From positions 1 through 64,000 of the forward strand of contig NZ_JAAORF010000002.1 of NCBI RefSeq assembly GCF_017696275.1: 64,000 bases of DNA, in the 5' to 3' direction. Shown piece after piece: positions 27,969-36,221 of the stretch. Position 1 is the stretch's first letter; each line of letters opens with the position of its first letter. Both the position numbers and the translations under genes were made by a program. This DNA comes from Prochlorococcus marinus XMU1405 (GTDB lineage: Bacteria > Cyanobacteriota > Cyanobacteriia > PCC-6307 > Cyanobiaceae). Under the pieces are notes generated by a model, which worked only from the letters and a program-made list of their open reading frames with translations, was not told the DNA's origin and made no database searches.

Positions 27969-28766
27969 TTAAGTATTATTGGGCTTTTCATATCTTGAAA
28001 ATAATGTTTGAGACAAGATATAACCCGCAATTCCTGCGGCTGTAAAAGCTAAACCATTTTTAAATAAAGGTAATAAATCATTTGTTCTGGATATTATCGG
28101 TGCCAAACCAAAAATTCCAAATAACATTCCCCATAAAGGAGAAAGAAGAGCTAAAAATCCAATTGAAATGACTTGACCTTCTTTTCTTGGGGCAGATGCA
28201 AAACCTGCTACTAAACCTCCAAGAATCGATGTACATAAAGTCCATACATATTGCTCTTTGGGTAGGCCAGGGACAACTTGGCATCCTCCTCTTTCGAGAC
28301 AAATCTTTACTGAATCAATTGCATCTAATACTGCACCATCCTCACCGTGATCTTTAACATAGTATTGGTTGCCAAATCTTGTTTGAAGTTCAACCCAAAA
28401 TAACCTTGGCATAAAATTAAAATAAGCCTCTCCGACGTTAAAGTTCAGCAAATTTCCCCCTCTAGGATCCGCAACTATCAACAAACTTGTCTCATCTAAA
28501 TCCCAATAGTCCTTAATTGCACTACCAGGTGAACTTTCAAACTGAGATAAATATTTAATTTTCCACCCACTTTCAATTTCTAGATTATTGAGCTTTTCCT
28601 CTAAAGATTTTTTCTGATTAGGGCTTAATGTTTTAGCTAAATCAATTACTGGTGTTTTTTCTTCTGGTAAGAGATTTGGATTATTTATAGCGAAAACGGG
28701 TTTATGTGAAATTAAAACTAATATAGATAGAAATATTCCTAATAAATAGTTAATCTTTGAAGGCAT
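27969..28766 (-). CDS. TPM-domain thylakoid protein (Psb32/TLP18.3-like)
   Basis: The 265-residue protein has an N-terminal signal peptide (ending KPVFA), a TPM domain (about 38-165, with VIDLAKTLSPNQKKSLEEKL, ETSLLIVADPRGGNLLNFNVG and AVLDAIDSV) and C-terminal membrane helices. Plant TLP18.3 and cyanobacterial Psb32 assist photosystem II repair. That role is likely here by family. Confidence 0.82.
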   Translation of the reverse strand: MPSKINYLLGIFLSILVLISHKPVFAINNPNLLPEEKTPVIDLAKTLSPNQKKSLEEKLNNLEIESGWKIKYLSQFESSPGSAIKDYWDLDETSLLIVADPRGGNLLNFNVGEAYFNFMPRLFWVELQTRFGNQYYVKDHGEDGAVLDAIDSVKICLERGGCQVVPGLPKEQYVWTLCTSILGGLVAGFASAPRKEGQVISIGFLALLSPLWGMLFGIFGLAPIISRTNDLLPLFKNGLAFTAAGIAGYILSQTLFSRYEKPNNT

Positions 28767-28797
28767 AAATAAGTTCTGTCTTTTTATATTTTCGCCG

Positions 28798-29988
28798 ATG
28801 AATAGCTTACCCGCGAATAATCCAGATTGGTTAGTAAAAAAAATAATAAAAATGGGGGGGACTATAAGTTTTTATGACTTTATGAATTTCGCATTAAATG
28901 ATGCTATTAATGGTTATTACGGTAGCGGTAAAGCTGAGTTAGGCGTTCGAGGAGATTTTGTTACATCACCCTCTTTATCTGATGATTTTGCTTTTTTGGT
29001 TGGTAAACAAATGGAAGATTGGTTGATTCAGTTCAAAAATAGTTTTTTATCTAATCAGAAATTAGCTGTAATTGAATTTGGAGCAGGAGATGGAAGCTTT
29101 ATGAGTGGATTAATTAAATATTTTTTAGAAAATAACAAGAATTTTTTGGAAGGAGTTTCTTTTGTAATTATTGAACCTAATGAAGGGATGGTAGAAAAAC
29201 AAAAAAACAAATTGGAAGAATTTTTAAACTTAGGCATCGATATTTTATGGAAAGGTTTGGATGAAGTAGAGGAAAATAATATAAATGGAATAGTGATTGC
29301 AAATGAGGTTTTGGATGCTTTGCCAGTAGAGAGAATAACCTTCTCAAAAGGAAAATTACTTCGACAAGCAGTTTCTATAGATAAAAAATCTCATAAATTA
29401 TATTTTGATGAAATGCCAATTACAAGTGAATTGGAAAAAAGTTTTGAACTTGCTAAAAGTAAGTTGGGAATAACTATTCCGCCTGAAGATGCTCTTGAAG
29501 GATGGACGACAGAATGGCATGTAGATAACTCAAAATGGTTAGAAGCTATTTATGGGAAAATCAATAATGGCATTTTATTGATAATTGATTACGCTAAAGA
29601 AGCTAAAAAATACTATAACTCTAAGAATTCTGATGGGACGATAGTTTCTTATGAAAATCAAAAAATGATAAATAATGTCCTGGATTCTCCTGGAAATTGC
29701 GATTTAACATCTCATGTTTGTATAGAAACTTTAATTAATGATGCTGAGACTCTTGGATTTAATACTCTTGGGATAACTAAACAAGGAGAGGCTTTGTTGG
29801 CACTTGGATTGGCAGAAAGACTTTATGGAATTCAGAAGGAATTTAAGGAGGATTTATCAAATGCTCTTTTAAGAAGAGAGGCATTACTTAGACTCGTTGA
29901 TCCTGTATGTTTAGGTAATTTTAAGTGGTTTGTTTTTAAAAAGTTTAAGGAGAAGGAAATGAATATAAATTCAACCTGTTTGCGTTAA
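28798..29988 (+). CDS. MidA/NDUFAF7-family methyltransferase (DUF185)
   Basis: The 396-residue protein starts with the family block [20 protein letters not shown], then [13 protein letters not shown], the SAM motif [28 protein letters not shown] and [12 protein letters not shown]. Relatives methylate an arginine of respiratory complex I. In a cyanobacterium the NDH-1 complex is a possible target, by inference. It overlaps the convergent aroB by four bases. Confidence 0.88.
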   Translation: MNSLPANNPDWLVKKIIKMGGTISFYDFMNFALNDAINGYYGSGKAELGVRGDFVTSPSLSDDFAFLVGKQMEDWLIQFKNSFLSNQKLAVIEFGAGDGSFMSGLIKYFLENNKNFLEGVSFVIIEPNEGMVEKQKNKLEEFLNLGIDILWKGLDEVEENNINGIVIANEVLDALPVERITFSKGKLLRQAVSIDKKSHKLYFDEMPITSELEKSFELAKSKLGITIPPEDALEGWTTEWHVDNSKWLEAIYGKINNGILLIIDYAKEAKKYYNSKNSDGTIVSYENQKMINNVLDSPGNCDLTSHVCIETLINDAETLGFNTLGITKQGEALLALGLAERLYGIQKEFKEDLSNALLRREALLRLVDPVCLGNFKWFVFKKFKEKEMNINSTCLR

Positions 29989-31076
29989 GAAAAAAACTTT
30001 AAAAATAATGAATCTTCTACGTCATCATAAATATCCACGGCACCAATTTCTTTCGGTAATATAAATCTCATTTTGCCATCACGAACTTTCTTGTCGCCCA
30101 TAAGTATTGTTAGAACCTCTTCTTTATTTATTTTGGGGATCTCGGTAGGAAGATCGTAACTCTCTAATAGAATTTGCTGTCTTTCTAATTCTTCTTGAGA
30201 CCATAACCCTTTCTCAATTGCTATTTTTCCCGCAATATTCATACCAATTGATATTGCCTCACCATGTAGAAATTTGCCGTATCCACACAAATTTTCAATA
30301 ACATGACCAAAAGAATGACCATAATTCAATATTGCTCTTAGACCATTTTCATGTTCGTCTTGAGAAACAATATGAGACTTTGTTTTTATTGAACTATTAA
30401 TTATTTTAATAAGATATTCATTCTTGAGATTTATAAGTTCATTCTTGTTTTTTTCAATTTCTAAGTATTCGAAAAGTTCTTTGTCTCTTATTACTCCGTA
30501 TTTTATTACTTCGGCCATGCCTGCATTAAATTCTCTTTTGGGCAAACTTTTTAAAGTTTCTGGATCAATAAAAACTGCTTTAGGTTGATTGAAAGCCCCA
30601 ATTAAATTCTTACCTTTTGGATGATTGACTCCTGTTTTTCCTCCCACAGATGAATCAACCATTGATAATAATGTTGTTGGAATCTGAATATATTCGATAC
30701 CTCTTAGCCAAGTAGCAGCTGCAAAACCGCTTACGTCTCCAACAATTCCTCCTCCAAGGGCAATAATTACGGAATTTCTATCTAAGCCAAATTCAAATGC
30801 AATATCATATATTTCACTCAATGTTTTTAAGTTTTTATATGATTCCCCAGCCTTGATAAGGAACATTTTGGCCTGAAATTGATTATCTTTTAAATTATTT
30901 AAGAATTTTTCACCATACAAATTTGATATTTCTTCATTTGATATCACAAGTATTTTTCTATTTTTTGTTATTCCAATTTTTAAGAGTTCTTCGCTGATAT
31001 TATTCAGTATCCCTGCTTCTAGAGTTACTTCGTATGACTTATCACCTAATGGGACTAATATTTTTCTCTTATTCAC
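29985..31076 (-). CDS. aroB: 3-dehydroquinate synthase
   Basis: AroB performs the second step of the shikimate pathway. The 363-residue protein has the NAD-binding [52 protein letters not shown] and metal-binding HGEAISIGM and GHSFGH blocks. Length and motifs are complete. Confidence 0.96.
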   Translation of the reverse strand: MNKRKILVPLGDKSYEVTLEAGILNNISEELLKIGITKNRKILVISNEEISNLYGEKFLNNLKDNQFQAKMFLIKAGESYKNLKTLSEIYDIAFEFGLDRNSVIIALGGGIVGDVSGFAAATWLRGIEYIQIPTTLLSMVDSSVGGKTGVNHPKGKNLIGAFNQPKAVFIDPETLKSLPKREFNAGMAEVIKYGVIRDKELFEYLEIEKNKNELINLKNEYLIKIINSSIKTKSHIVSQDEHENGLRAILNYGHSFGHVIENLCGYGKFLHGEAISIGMNIAGKIAIEKGLWSQEELERQQILLESYDLPTEIPKINKEEVLTILMGDKKVRDGKMRFILPKEIGAVDIYDDVEDSLFLKFFS

Positions 31077-31201
31077 AATTGATTACCTAGTTAAAATTTA
31101 TAAATATTTGGTATTAAATACTTTATATATTAGCAAAATCTAAGCTCTAGATACTTAAAAATTCAGTTGTTAAGAATTAGAAATGGTAATAAAATCATGC
31201 T

Positions 31202-32392
31202 ATGAGTTTTAAAAAAAATATAAACGATATTAAGAAAAATTATTCCCTAGGAATAATTGGAGGTGGTCAACTGGCATTGATGTTAACCGAGGCAGCAAAA
31301 AAAAGAGATTTAGAAGTATGTGTGCAAACAAAATCTTGTGATGATCCTGCTGGTTCAAAAGCAGATCATGTCATAGAAGCTGATCCTTTAAAGATAAGAG
31401 GTAATAAATCATTAATTAATGAGTGTGAAAAAATAATTTTTGAAAATGAATGGATAAAAATCGATAAATTAAATTTAATTGGTAATAACGATATTTTTGT
31501 TCCAAGCCTTAATGCAATTAAGCCATTAGTAGATAGGTTTTCTCAAAAAAAATTAATCGATAGAATGAATATTCCCTGTCCAAAATGGATAAGTATTGAA
31601 GATTTTAAAAATCTCTCGGATGAGGAAATCAAAAATTGGACTTTTCCTCTAATGGCAAAATCAAATAAAGGTGGATATGACGGTAAAGGGAACAAAAAAA
31701 TAAAGACAAGAGAAGATTTAGATTCTTTTTTAACAGAGAATAATTCTGATGAATGGTTAATAGAAGAATGGATAGAGTATGAAAAAGAACTGGCTCTTGT
31801 TGGTTCCAGAGATAGGACCGGTAAGATAAGATTCTTTCCAATAGTTGAGACATTTCAATTAAACCACGTTTGTGATTGGGTTCTTGCACCTGGAATAAAT
31901 GAATATGATTTGAACTTATTTGCAATAAATATATTCTCTTCAATAGTCAATGAACTTAATTACGTTGGAGTTTTAGCTATTGAATTCTTCTATGGAGATA
32001 ATGGTCTTTTAATTAATGAAATAGCTCCTAGAACACATAACTCAGCTCATTTCTCTATTGAAGCTTGCACTTCAAGTCAGTTTGATCAATATGTTTGCAT
32101 TTCTTCTGGGATAATGCCACCTGACATCAAAATGATCTGTGAAGGGGCAATTATGATAAATCTACTGGGATTAAGAAAGAATTTCTCAATCTCAATGGAA
32201 ACCAGAATTAAAATGTTATCTGAAATTGAAGGTTCTAATATTCATTGTTATGGCAAATCTCGTGAAATTCTGGGAAGAAAAATGGCTCACATCACATTTT
32301 TATTAAATGGTAAAACGCATTCAGAAAGATATGATGAGGCTCAAGTTTTATTAACTATGGTAAGAGACATTTGGCCATCTCCAAATGCTTAA
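31202..32392 (+). CDS. purK: N5-carboxyaminoimidazole ribonucleotide synthase
   Basis: This ATP-grasp enzyme carboxylates AIR in purine synthesis. The 396-residue protein has SLGIIGGGQLALMLTEAAKK, FENEW, FPLMAKSNKGGYDGKGN, the LIEEWIEYEKELALV strand, INEIAPRTHNSAHFSIEA and the C-terminal domain. The 6S RNA gene lies directly downstream, as in other cyanobacteria. Confidence 0.95.
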   Translation: MSFKKNINDIKKNYSLGIIGGGQLALMLTEAAKKRDLEVCVQTKSCDDPAGSKADHVIEADPLKIRGNKSLINECEKIIFENEWIKIDKLNLIGNNDIFVPSLNAIKPLVDRFSQKKLIDRMNIPCPKWISIEDFKNLSDEEIKNWTFPLMAKSNKGGYDGKGNKKIKTREDLDSFLTENNSDEWLIEEWIEYEKELALVGSRDRTGKIRFFPIVETFQLNHVCDWVLAPGINEYDLNLFAINIFSSIVNELNYVGVLAIEFFYGDNGLLINEIAPRTHNSAHFSIEACTSSQFDQYVCISSGIMPPDIKMICEGAIMINLLGLRKNFSISMETRIKMLSEIEGSNIHCYGKSREILGRKMAHITFLLNGKTHSERYDEAQVLLTMVRDIWPSPNA

Positions 32393-32399
32393 AAAAATA

Positions 32400-32600
32400 A
32401 GTTAGAGTTAGGTTACTGGATCTTTGGTTAAGTTCTTCTTTATGTGCTCTGATCTGACTCTCTTTCGACATGAGGAGACTGTCGTGATGCGGTAGTAAAC
32501 CGATCTTGTAATCGGAAACGAAAGCCCACTTTGAATCCTCTTCTGGCATTTCCAGGTCGATGCAGCAGAGAACTGACGGGGATCCGGTGTTACCTATCAA
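32400..32600 (+). ncRNA. ssrS: 6S RNA
   Basis: A roughly 200-base, clearly GC-richer non-coding stretch follows purK, the conserved location of cyanobacterial 6S RNA (ssaA). The ends pair imperfectly as TAGGT (32409-13) with ACCTA (32592-96), and TGGATC with GATCCG. Internal hairpins include CGACA/TGTCG and CCGAT/ATCGG (32500-32515). 6S RNA mimics an open promoter and binds RNA polymerase. Exact ends are estimates. Confidence 0.85.
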
Positions 32601-32700
32601 AATGCTTGCTAAAACAGGCTTTTGGTGGGTATTTTATTTTTTGGAATAACTGAGCTGTTTTTATTCTCTATCAGTGTAAATAATTTATTTGCCAAAATAC

Positions 32701-32730
32701 TTGACGATCCATTTCTAATGCATTTATATT
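32701..32730 (+). promoter_or_regulatory. Sigma70-type promoter of the first DUF1651-like locus
   Basis: TTGACG at 32701-06 and TATATT at 32725-30 are separated by 18 bases. The same boxes precede the paralogous locus at 35.2 kb. The two share an 11-base block around the -35 and a 19-base block covering the -10 and start region. Confidence 0.7.
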
Positions 32731-32755
32731 AATAGTACATATGTATTACTAGGAA

Positions 32756-33055
32756 ATGACTTTAGGAGGAGCTAATGTTTGGACTAATTTTTCTTACGGT
32801 TATCGTAATGAGTCCCCAAGTGGTTGGTTGCTTAGCCCAGACCGTAGCAGATTAATTTTATTTACGAGGAACAAAAAATCTCCAAGAAATAGTATGAGAA
32901 TTTTTGCTCATACTTATTATGCAAATGATCTTGGTGAGCCAATGGCAATTAAATCATCAACTCAAATGTATTTGGATAATGCTTGGGATAAATGGCATGA
33001 CCTTCAATTAGAAGGTTGGACTTTTGAAGAACTTGAATTACCTGAATCAGTATGA
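32756..33055 (+). CDS. DUF1651-like protein, copy 1
   Basis: A 99-residue frame holds the pattern GWLLSPDRSRLILFTRN, a TYYANDLGEPMAI block and AWDKWHDLQLEGW. This fits my memory of DUF1651, a family largely restricted to marine picocyanobacteria, function unknown. It is paralogous to the gene at 35200. The first 20 or so residues overlap a +1-frame ORF that has the better ribosome site, so the true start of this frame is uncertain. It overlaps the next small gene by four bases (ATGA). Confidence 0.75.
   Translation: MTLGGANVWTNFSYGYRNESPSGWLLSPDRSRLILFTRNKKSPRNSMRIFAHTYYANDLGEPMAIKSSTQMYLDNAWDKWHDLQLEGWTFEELELPESV
32775..32855 (+). CDS. Overlapping 26-residue lipobox-like peptide ORF, copy 1
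   Basis: This frame lies +1 to the DUF1651-like frame. Its ATG follows GGAGG by five bases, a better site than that of the longer frame. It encodes MFGLIFLTVIVMSPQVVGCL plus six residues, a hydrophobic stretch ending in VVGC, which fits a lipobox. The paralogous locus has an ORF of the same length and position with LAGC. Between copies this frame is more conserved than the DUF1651-like frame over the same bases. Whether it is a leader peptide, a lipoprotein signal joined by frameshifting, or coincidence is open. Confidence 0.5.
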   Translation: MFGLIFLTVIVMSPQVVGCLAQTVAD

Positions 33056-33192
33056 CTAACTTAAATCCAATCAAAAAGAAACTATCAAAAGCAGATAGAA
33101 AGGTATCTATACAAGACCCATCAAAATTATTAGCAGAATTTTTTAATGGTGTTGTCATTGAACTTGATGAAGAATATAAATATGACTCATAA
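33052..33192 (+). CDS. 46-residue protein of unknown function
   Basis: Its ATG overlaps the DUF1651-like stop as ATGA, so translation is probably coupled. The product is basic at the N-terminus (NPIKKKLSKADRK) and acidic at the end (VIELDEEYKYDS). No domain is recognised. It overlaps the next frame. Confidence 0.55.
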   Translation: MTNLNPIKKKLSKADRKVSIQDPSKLLAEFFNGVVIELDEEYKYDS

Positions 33193-33334
33193 AGAATTGA
33201 TAGATCAAGTTTCCGCGAATTTATTTAAACAAAGTGGAAAGTTAGAAAGCAGAAGATCTTGGTTGGCAATGAGAAATTATCTTGAACAATTAGACACCGA
33301 ACAACTTAAATCTATGCTTAAGGACCACGGATGA
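33182..33334 (+). CDS. 50-residue helical protein of unknown function
   Basis: I start it at ATG 33182 (MTHKELIDQVSANLF), inside the end of the preceding gene. A longer frame from 33146 is also open. It is fully helical and charged (ESRRSWLAMRNYLEQL) and is the third gene of a probable three-gene unit with the DUF1651-like gene. Confidence 0.5.
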   Translation: MTHKELIDQVSANLFKQSGKLESRRSWLAMRNYLEQLDTEQLKSMLKDHG

Positions 33335-33344
33335 TTTAAAAATT

Positions 33345-33458
33345 TTATTTAGTTTTTATTTTTTTCTTAATTCTTAGAAAACCATATGTTGCAAAGCCAA
33401 CCAAAAACATATCCAAGTAAATATGCCAAGGAGGAAAAATCTGGTGTATTAATTCCAT
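33345..33458 (-). CDS. 37-residue single-pass membrane peptide
   Basis: The start overlaps the stop of the LigA-like gene as TAATG, suggesting translational coupling. The product has one hydrophobic helix (IYLDMFLVGFATYGFL) followed by a basic tail (RIKKKIKTK). Function is unknown. Confidence 0.5.
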   Translation of the reverse strand: MELIHQIFPPWHIYLDMFLVGFATYGFLRIKKKIKTK

Positions 33459-34207
33459 TAACTTTTTATTGCCACTTGCCAATAAGGATAATCTAAATTT
33501 GATTTTTCTCTAATTAATTGTAATTTTCTAGAATTTATTTTTACCACTATTCCATCTGTTGGATATTTACTAAAAAGCTTTCCTTCTAACCATTGTTTTC
33601 TAAATACTTCAACTTGGCTCGTAAAGTTGCATGAAATATCCTGAGGGATCGTGAAGCCAAGCTTTGAAAGAATCTTTTTGGACTCATATTGGTTAAGTGT
33701 TGAATTAAGTATTTGAAATGCGCAGAAGCTAAGACTTTCCGAAAATCCTTCTTTTGCTCTTAGAAATCCTGAAGCGATTCTTTGGGAGATATTTGGACTT
33801 TGGTTGGGTGCATATAACTCACCTCTAACTTGAAGAACTCCTCGTAAAGGGAGATTATTGGGAATGTCTTGGACTTTAATAACTTTACTAGTAACGTCGG
33901 CCCCTTTTCTTGAAATTGCTTTCTCCAAGGTTCCATCCCTATATTGCAAAGCAACAGCACAACCATCAATTTTCGGTTCAATTAATAATCTGGTATCTAC
34001 TAATAATCCTTTCAAAAATTCATCTATTGAATCCTTTTCTAATGAGGGTAAAACTAGTTTATTTTTCTTTTTAAAGTAATCACAATTAGGGTTTGTTCTT
34101 AATAAATTTTTTTCAAGTTGGTCGAACTGCTTATCAGAGATTAAAGCATTACCATTTCTATAATTATCGTCATACCATTCAATTCGTTCTTCTAAATAAG
34201 TCTTCAT
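33458..34207 (-). CDS. Stand-alone NAD+-dependent DNA ligase-like adenylation domain
   Basis: The 249-residue protein matches only the adenylation part of LigA. It has an Ia-like helix (YDDNYRNGNALISDKQFDQL), the nucleotidyl lysine in EPKIDGCAVAL (Lys79), VRGELYAPN and a late motif DGIVVKINSRKLQL. Full LigA is near 670 residues; the OB fold, zinc finger, HhH and BRCT domains are missing. All visible catalytic motifs look intact, so it could still form enzyme-AMP. It lies in a run of small genes, abutting those on both sides. Confidence 0.85.
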   Translation of the reverse strand: MKTYLEERIEWYDDNYRNGNALISDKQFDQLEKNLLRTNPNCDYFKKKNKLVLPSLEKDSIDEFLKGLLVDTRLLIEPKIDGCAVALQYRDGTLEKAISRKGADVTSKVIKVQDIPNNLPLRGVLQVRGELYAPNQSPNISQRIASGFLRAKEGFSESLSFCAFQILNSTLNQYESKKILSKLGFTIPQDISCNFTSQVEVFRKQWLEGKLFSKYPTDGIVVKINSRKLQLIREKSNLDYPYWQVAIKS

Positions 34208-34414
34208 TTAATACGATGGCTTAAGTTTTTGGTCAGGTATCCAACTTGGTTTATCTATAATCCATTTTTCTCTATCTTCATATTTAACAGTCCATAAAAG
34301 AAATGAAGAAATTTCTTTTAGAGTTATGCCAGCCAAATATCTTGTTTTTGGACTTATTGATATAAATCCAAATAATAATATTAATAAAATAAGTTTAAAA
34401 ATACCTTTAATCAT
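34208..34414 (-). CDS. 68-residue membrane-anchored protein of unknown function
   Basis: An N-terminal hydrophobic helix (IFKLILLILLFGFISIS) is followed by a polar region with KYEDREKWIIDKPSWIPD. Its stop directly abuts the start of the LigA-like gene, so they share a transcript. No family is recognised. Confidence 0.6.
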   Translation of the reverse strand: MIKGIFKLILLILLFGFISISPKTRYLAGITLKEISSFLLWTVKYEDREKWIIDKPSWIPDQKLKPSY

Positions 34415-34444
34415 TAAAAAATCAGCGTAATTTTTGCGAACTTT

Positions 34445-34702
34445 TTAATTAATGCAATTCTTATAACCTTCAATCTTTGCTAGTTCATCAATATTCAAAC
34501 CTGTTTCTTCCAGTAAAGTTTCTCCTATATCGTCCTTATTAAATTTAGTTAAAGCTCCTTTAGTAGAGTACTTAATACATTGGTTTTTGTATTTTGCTTC
34601 TTTGACTAAAGGAGATAAATAAAAACCAAACAAGATGATAAAAGCCCCATAGGTTACAACTTTTCTATGGTTTTTCCACCATTCATAAAATTTATTGGAC
34701 AC
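34445..34702 (-). CDS. 85-residue membrane protein with two spaced cysteines
   Basis: One membrane helix (VVTYGAFIILFGFYLSPLV) is followed by KYKNQCIKYSTKGALTKF and ends with GYKNCIN. The layout (helix, Lys/Asn-rich spacer, Cys, about 40 residues, Cys-Asn) resembles the small proteins at 42130 and 61774. The cysteines could pair outside the membrane. Function is unknown. Confidence 0.6.
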   Translation of the reverse strand: MSNKFYEWWKNHRKVVTYGAFIILFGFYLSPLVKEAKYKNQCIKYSTKGALTKFNKDDIGETLLEETGLNIDELAKIEGYKNCIN

Positions 34703-34771
34703 GAAAAATAAATGATTATTTTCTATTTTAAATTGACTGTCAACAAATTACTTTAGAAATTTAAGGATTGG

Positions 34772-35080
34772 TTAATTTATTGTTTTTTCATTAATAGATT
34801 TAACCCAAGAATAATATCTTGATTTTCTAATCCTTTGCTCTTTTGAGACTAATCTATCTGCAGATTCTAGGGGTGATTCTCCTTTCTCAACTTTTGTTGT
34901 AATAGAAATACCAAAACCTTTTGCTTCAATTTTTGCAATGCCACCCTCTAAAAAAAATAAAAAAGACCAACCTTTGTTCCATCCTAAATAGAAGGGATTT
35001 CGATACATTGCATTCTTTTGGAGATACCCTTTAAATGATATTTTCCTTTTCAAGGAGTTACTTGTATTCACTATTACCAA
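34772..35080 (-). CDS. 102-residue protein of unknown function
   Basis: It is basic, with an aromatic and glycine-rich centre (YLGWNKGWSFLFFLEGG) and a C-terminal helix with many Arg/Lys/Ser. No signal peptide or known domain is seen. It is divergent from the second DUF1651-like locus. Confidence 0.55.
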   Translation of the reverse strand: MVIVNTSNSLKRKISFKGYLQKNAMYRNPFYLGWNKGWSFLFFLEGGIAKIEAKGFGISITTKVEKGESPLESADRLVSKEQRIRKSRYYSWVKSINEKTIN

Positions 35081-35147
35081 ATAAGAACTTTACGGCTGAT
35101 TATTTCTGGAAAGTAATTTTGTATTTAAATAATTACCAGAGGAATAC

Positions 35148-35176
35148 TTGACGTCTGCGAGTAGTACATTTATATT
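35148..35176 (+). promoter_or_regulatory. Sigma70-type promoter of the second DUF1651-like locus
   Basis: TTGACG (35148-53) and TATATT (35171-76) are separated by 17 bases. The -10 and following bases are identical to those at 32721-32739, so the regulatory DNA was duplicated together with the gene or has been conserved since. Confidence 0.7.
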
Positions 35177-35199
35177 AATAGTACAACTGTATTATATAC

Positions 35200-35490
35200 A
35201 TGACCTCAGGAGTCGCTAATGTTCGGACTTATTTTTATCGTGGCAGTCTTATTGACCCCCCAACTGGCTGGTTGTTTAACAAAAAAAGTGGTTTATTAAT
35301 TTTTTTTGAGAGTTATAAGAAATCTGTATCTAATAACTTACAAGTATATACTCATCTTTTCTATGCAAATGAATTAGGTGAACCAGCCCAAATTAAAAAT
35401 TCAAGACTTCATTCTATTGAGTGTGCTTGCGAAACATGGAATGAATTAATTTCAGGAGGTTGGCAAATTGTTACTAATAAATTCCAGTAA
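35200..35490 (+). CDS. DUF1651-like protein, copy 2
   Basis: The 96-residue frame aligns with the gene at 32756: GWLFNKKSGLLIFFESY, THLFYANELGEPAQIKNS and CETWNELISGGW. Family and caveats are as for copy 1. A +1-frame ORF with the better ribosome site overlaps its first third. It is followed after two bases by a zinc-ribbon-like gene, a different partner from that of copy 1. Confidence 0.75.
   Translation: MTSGVANVRTYFYRGSLIDPPTGWLFNKKSGLLIFFESYKKSVSNNLQVYTHLFYANELGEPAQIKNSRLHSIECACETWNELISGGWQIVTNKFQ
35219..35299 (+). CDS. Overlapping 26-residue lipobox-like peptide ORF, copy 2
   Basis: The ATG follows GGAG by six bases. The peptide starts MFGLIFIVAVLLTPQLAGCL and has the same length and relative position (19 bases after the DUF1651-like ATG) as the ORF at 32775. 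LAGC is a standard lipobox. Twelve of 26 residues are identical between copies and most others are conservative hydrophobic changes. Confidence 0.5.
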   Translation: MFGLIFIVAVLLTPQLAGCLTKKVVY

Positions 35491-35492
35491 TC

Positions 35493-35726
35493 ATGATCAA
35501 GGTAAATCCTTCAAAATGGGAATATCTAAAAGAATCTACCCTAAAACGAAAACGAACAAAGATTTGTATTACTTGCAATCACTTTCGCTACAGCACTACA
35601 GAAACTTTTGCTACTATCTTGATCTGTCCAAAATACGAAAAACGTATACCACAGGGTGATCATTTACTTAAAGGTTGTGAGTATTGGCAAAAAAATAGGA
35701 CGATATTTTCTCCTGAAGCATCTTAA
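35493..35726 (+). CDS. 77-residue zinc-ribbon-like protein
   Basis: It is a basic protein with a CITC pair (about residues 25-28) and later cysteines in ICPKYEKR and KGCEYW. The CxxC-(about 17)-C-(about 17)-C spacing suggests a structural metal site. It follows copy 2 of the DUF1651-like gene by two bases. No family name can be given. Confidence 0.6.
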   Translation: MIKVNPSKWEYLKESTLKRKRTKICITCNHFRYSTTETFATILICPKYEKRIPQGDHLLKGCEYWQKNRTIFSPEAS

Positions 35727-35826
35727 TTATTCTCTAATTAAACTTCTCTAGGTAGAGATATTTAGTTATGTAAACAAAGCATTATTTTATACAACTTAAA
35801 AAGTTCTTTTTAAGTAATTTTGAAGC

Positions 35827-35928
35827 ATGATTCAATTCTACTTTTCCATATTTTTATTAGTTGTGCTTACATTTTTTGCACTTTTAATAGATGCACCAGA
35901 ATTGGCTTCTTTAATTCAAACATTTTAG
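35827..35928 (+). CDS. 33-residue single-pass membrane peptide
   Basis: The peptide begins MIQFYFSIFLLVVLTFFALL and ends with an amphipathic tail (DAPELASLIQTF). A strong terminator starts nine bases after its stop, which supports a real expressed unit. Confidence 0.55.
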   Translation: MIQFYFSIFLLVVLTFFALLIDAPELASLIQTF

Positions 35929-35936
35929 AAAATAAT

Positions 35937-35967
35937 AAATCAGCATTTTTACTGATTTACTTTTTTA
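35937..35967 (+). terminator. Rho-independent terminator
   Basis: AAATCAG and CTGATTT form a perfect 7-bp stem with an 8-base loop, followed after AC by six T. It ends the small membrane-peptide gene. Confidence 0.75.
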
Positions 35968-36010
35968 ATAAGTAAGGCGTAGGTTTAACTTGTTGAATAG
36001 GAGGGATCTA

Positions 36011-36052
36011 ATGATTGACAGTCCACCAGAGGAGTTAAATTATAAAATTTAA
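36011..36052 (+). other. 13-codon ORF with strong ribosome site, or embedded promoter
   Basis: The ATG is preceded by GGAGGG and opens MIDSPPEELNYKI before a stop. A strong terminator follows at 36079. The same bases contain a perfect TTGACA (36014-19) with a TATAA-like box about 18 bases on, so it could instead be the promoter of a very short RNA. I cannot decide between these. Confidence 0.35.
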
Positions 36053-36078
36053 ATCTAAATAAAACTAATGCTAAATCT

Positions 36079-36113
36079 GGAATGAATTTTCTATTTGAGA
36101 TTCATTCCTTTTT
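36079..36113 (+). terminator. Strong rho-independent terminator
   Basis: GGAATGAAT and ATTCATTCC form a perfect 9-bp stem with a 12-base loop, followed by TTTTT. No annotated plus-strand gene other than the 13-codon ORF lies between it and the previous terminator. Confidence 0.85.
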
Positions 36114-36221
36114 AATTTCTTTCTAAAAAATGTAAATTATAAATATTAAATTTTAAAAGTAAAAATCTGTTCATATTAAAATGTTTTAAGGCCTTAGTCT
36201 CTTCTCAGATAGTGGGTAACT

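Noticed and set aside
32355-32600. Minus-strand 81-codon ORF
   Set aside because: It lies antisense to the 6S RNA, whose position after purK, base composition and pairing explain the sequence better.
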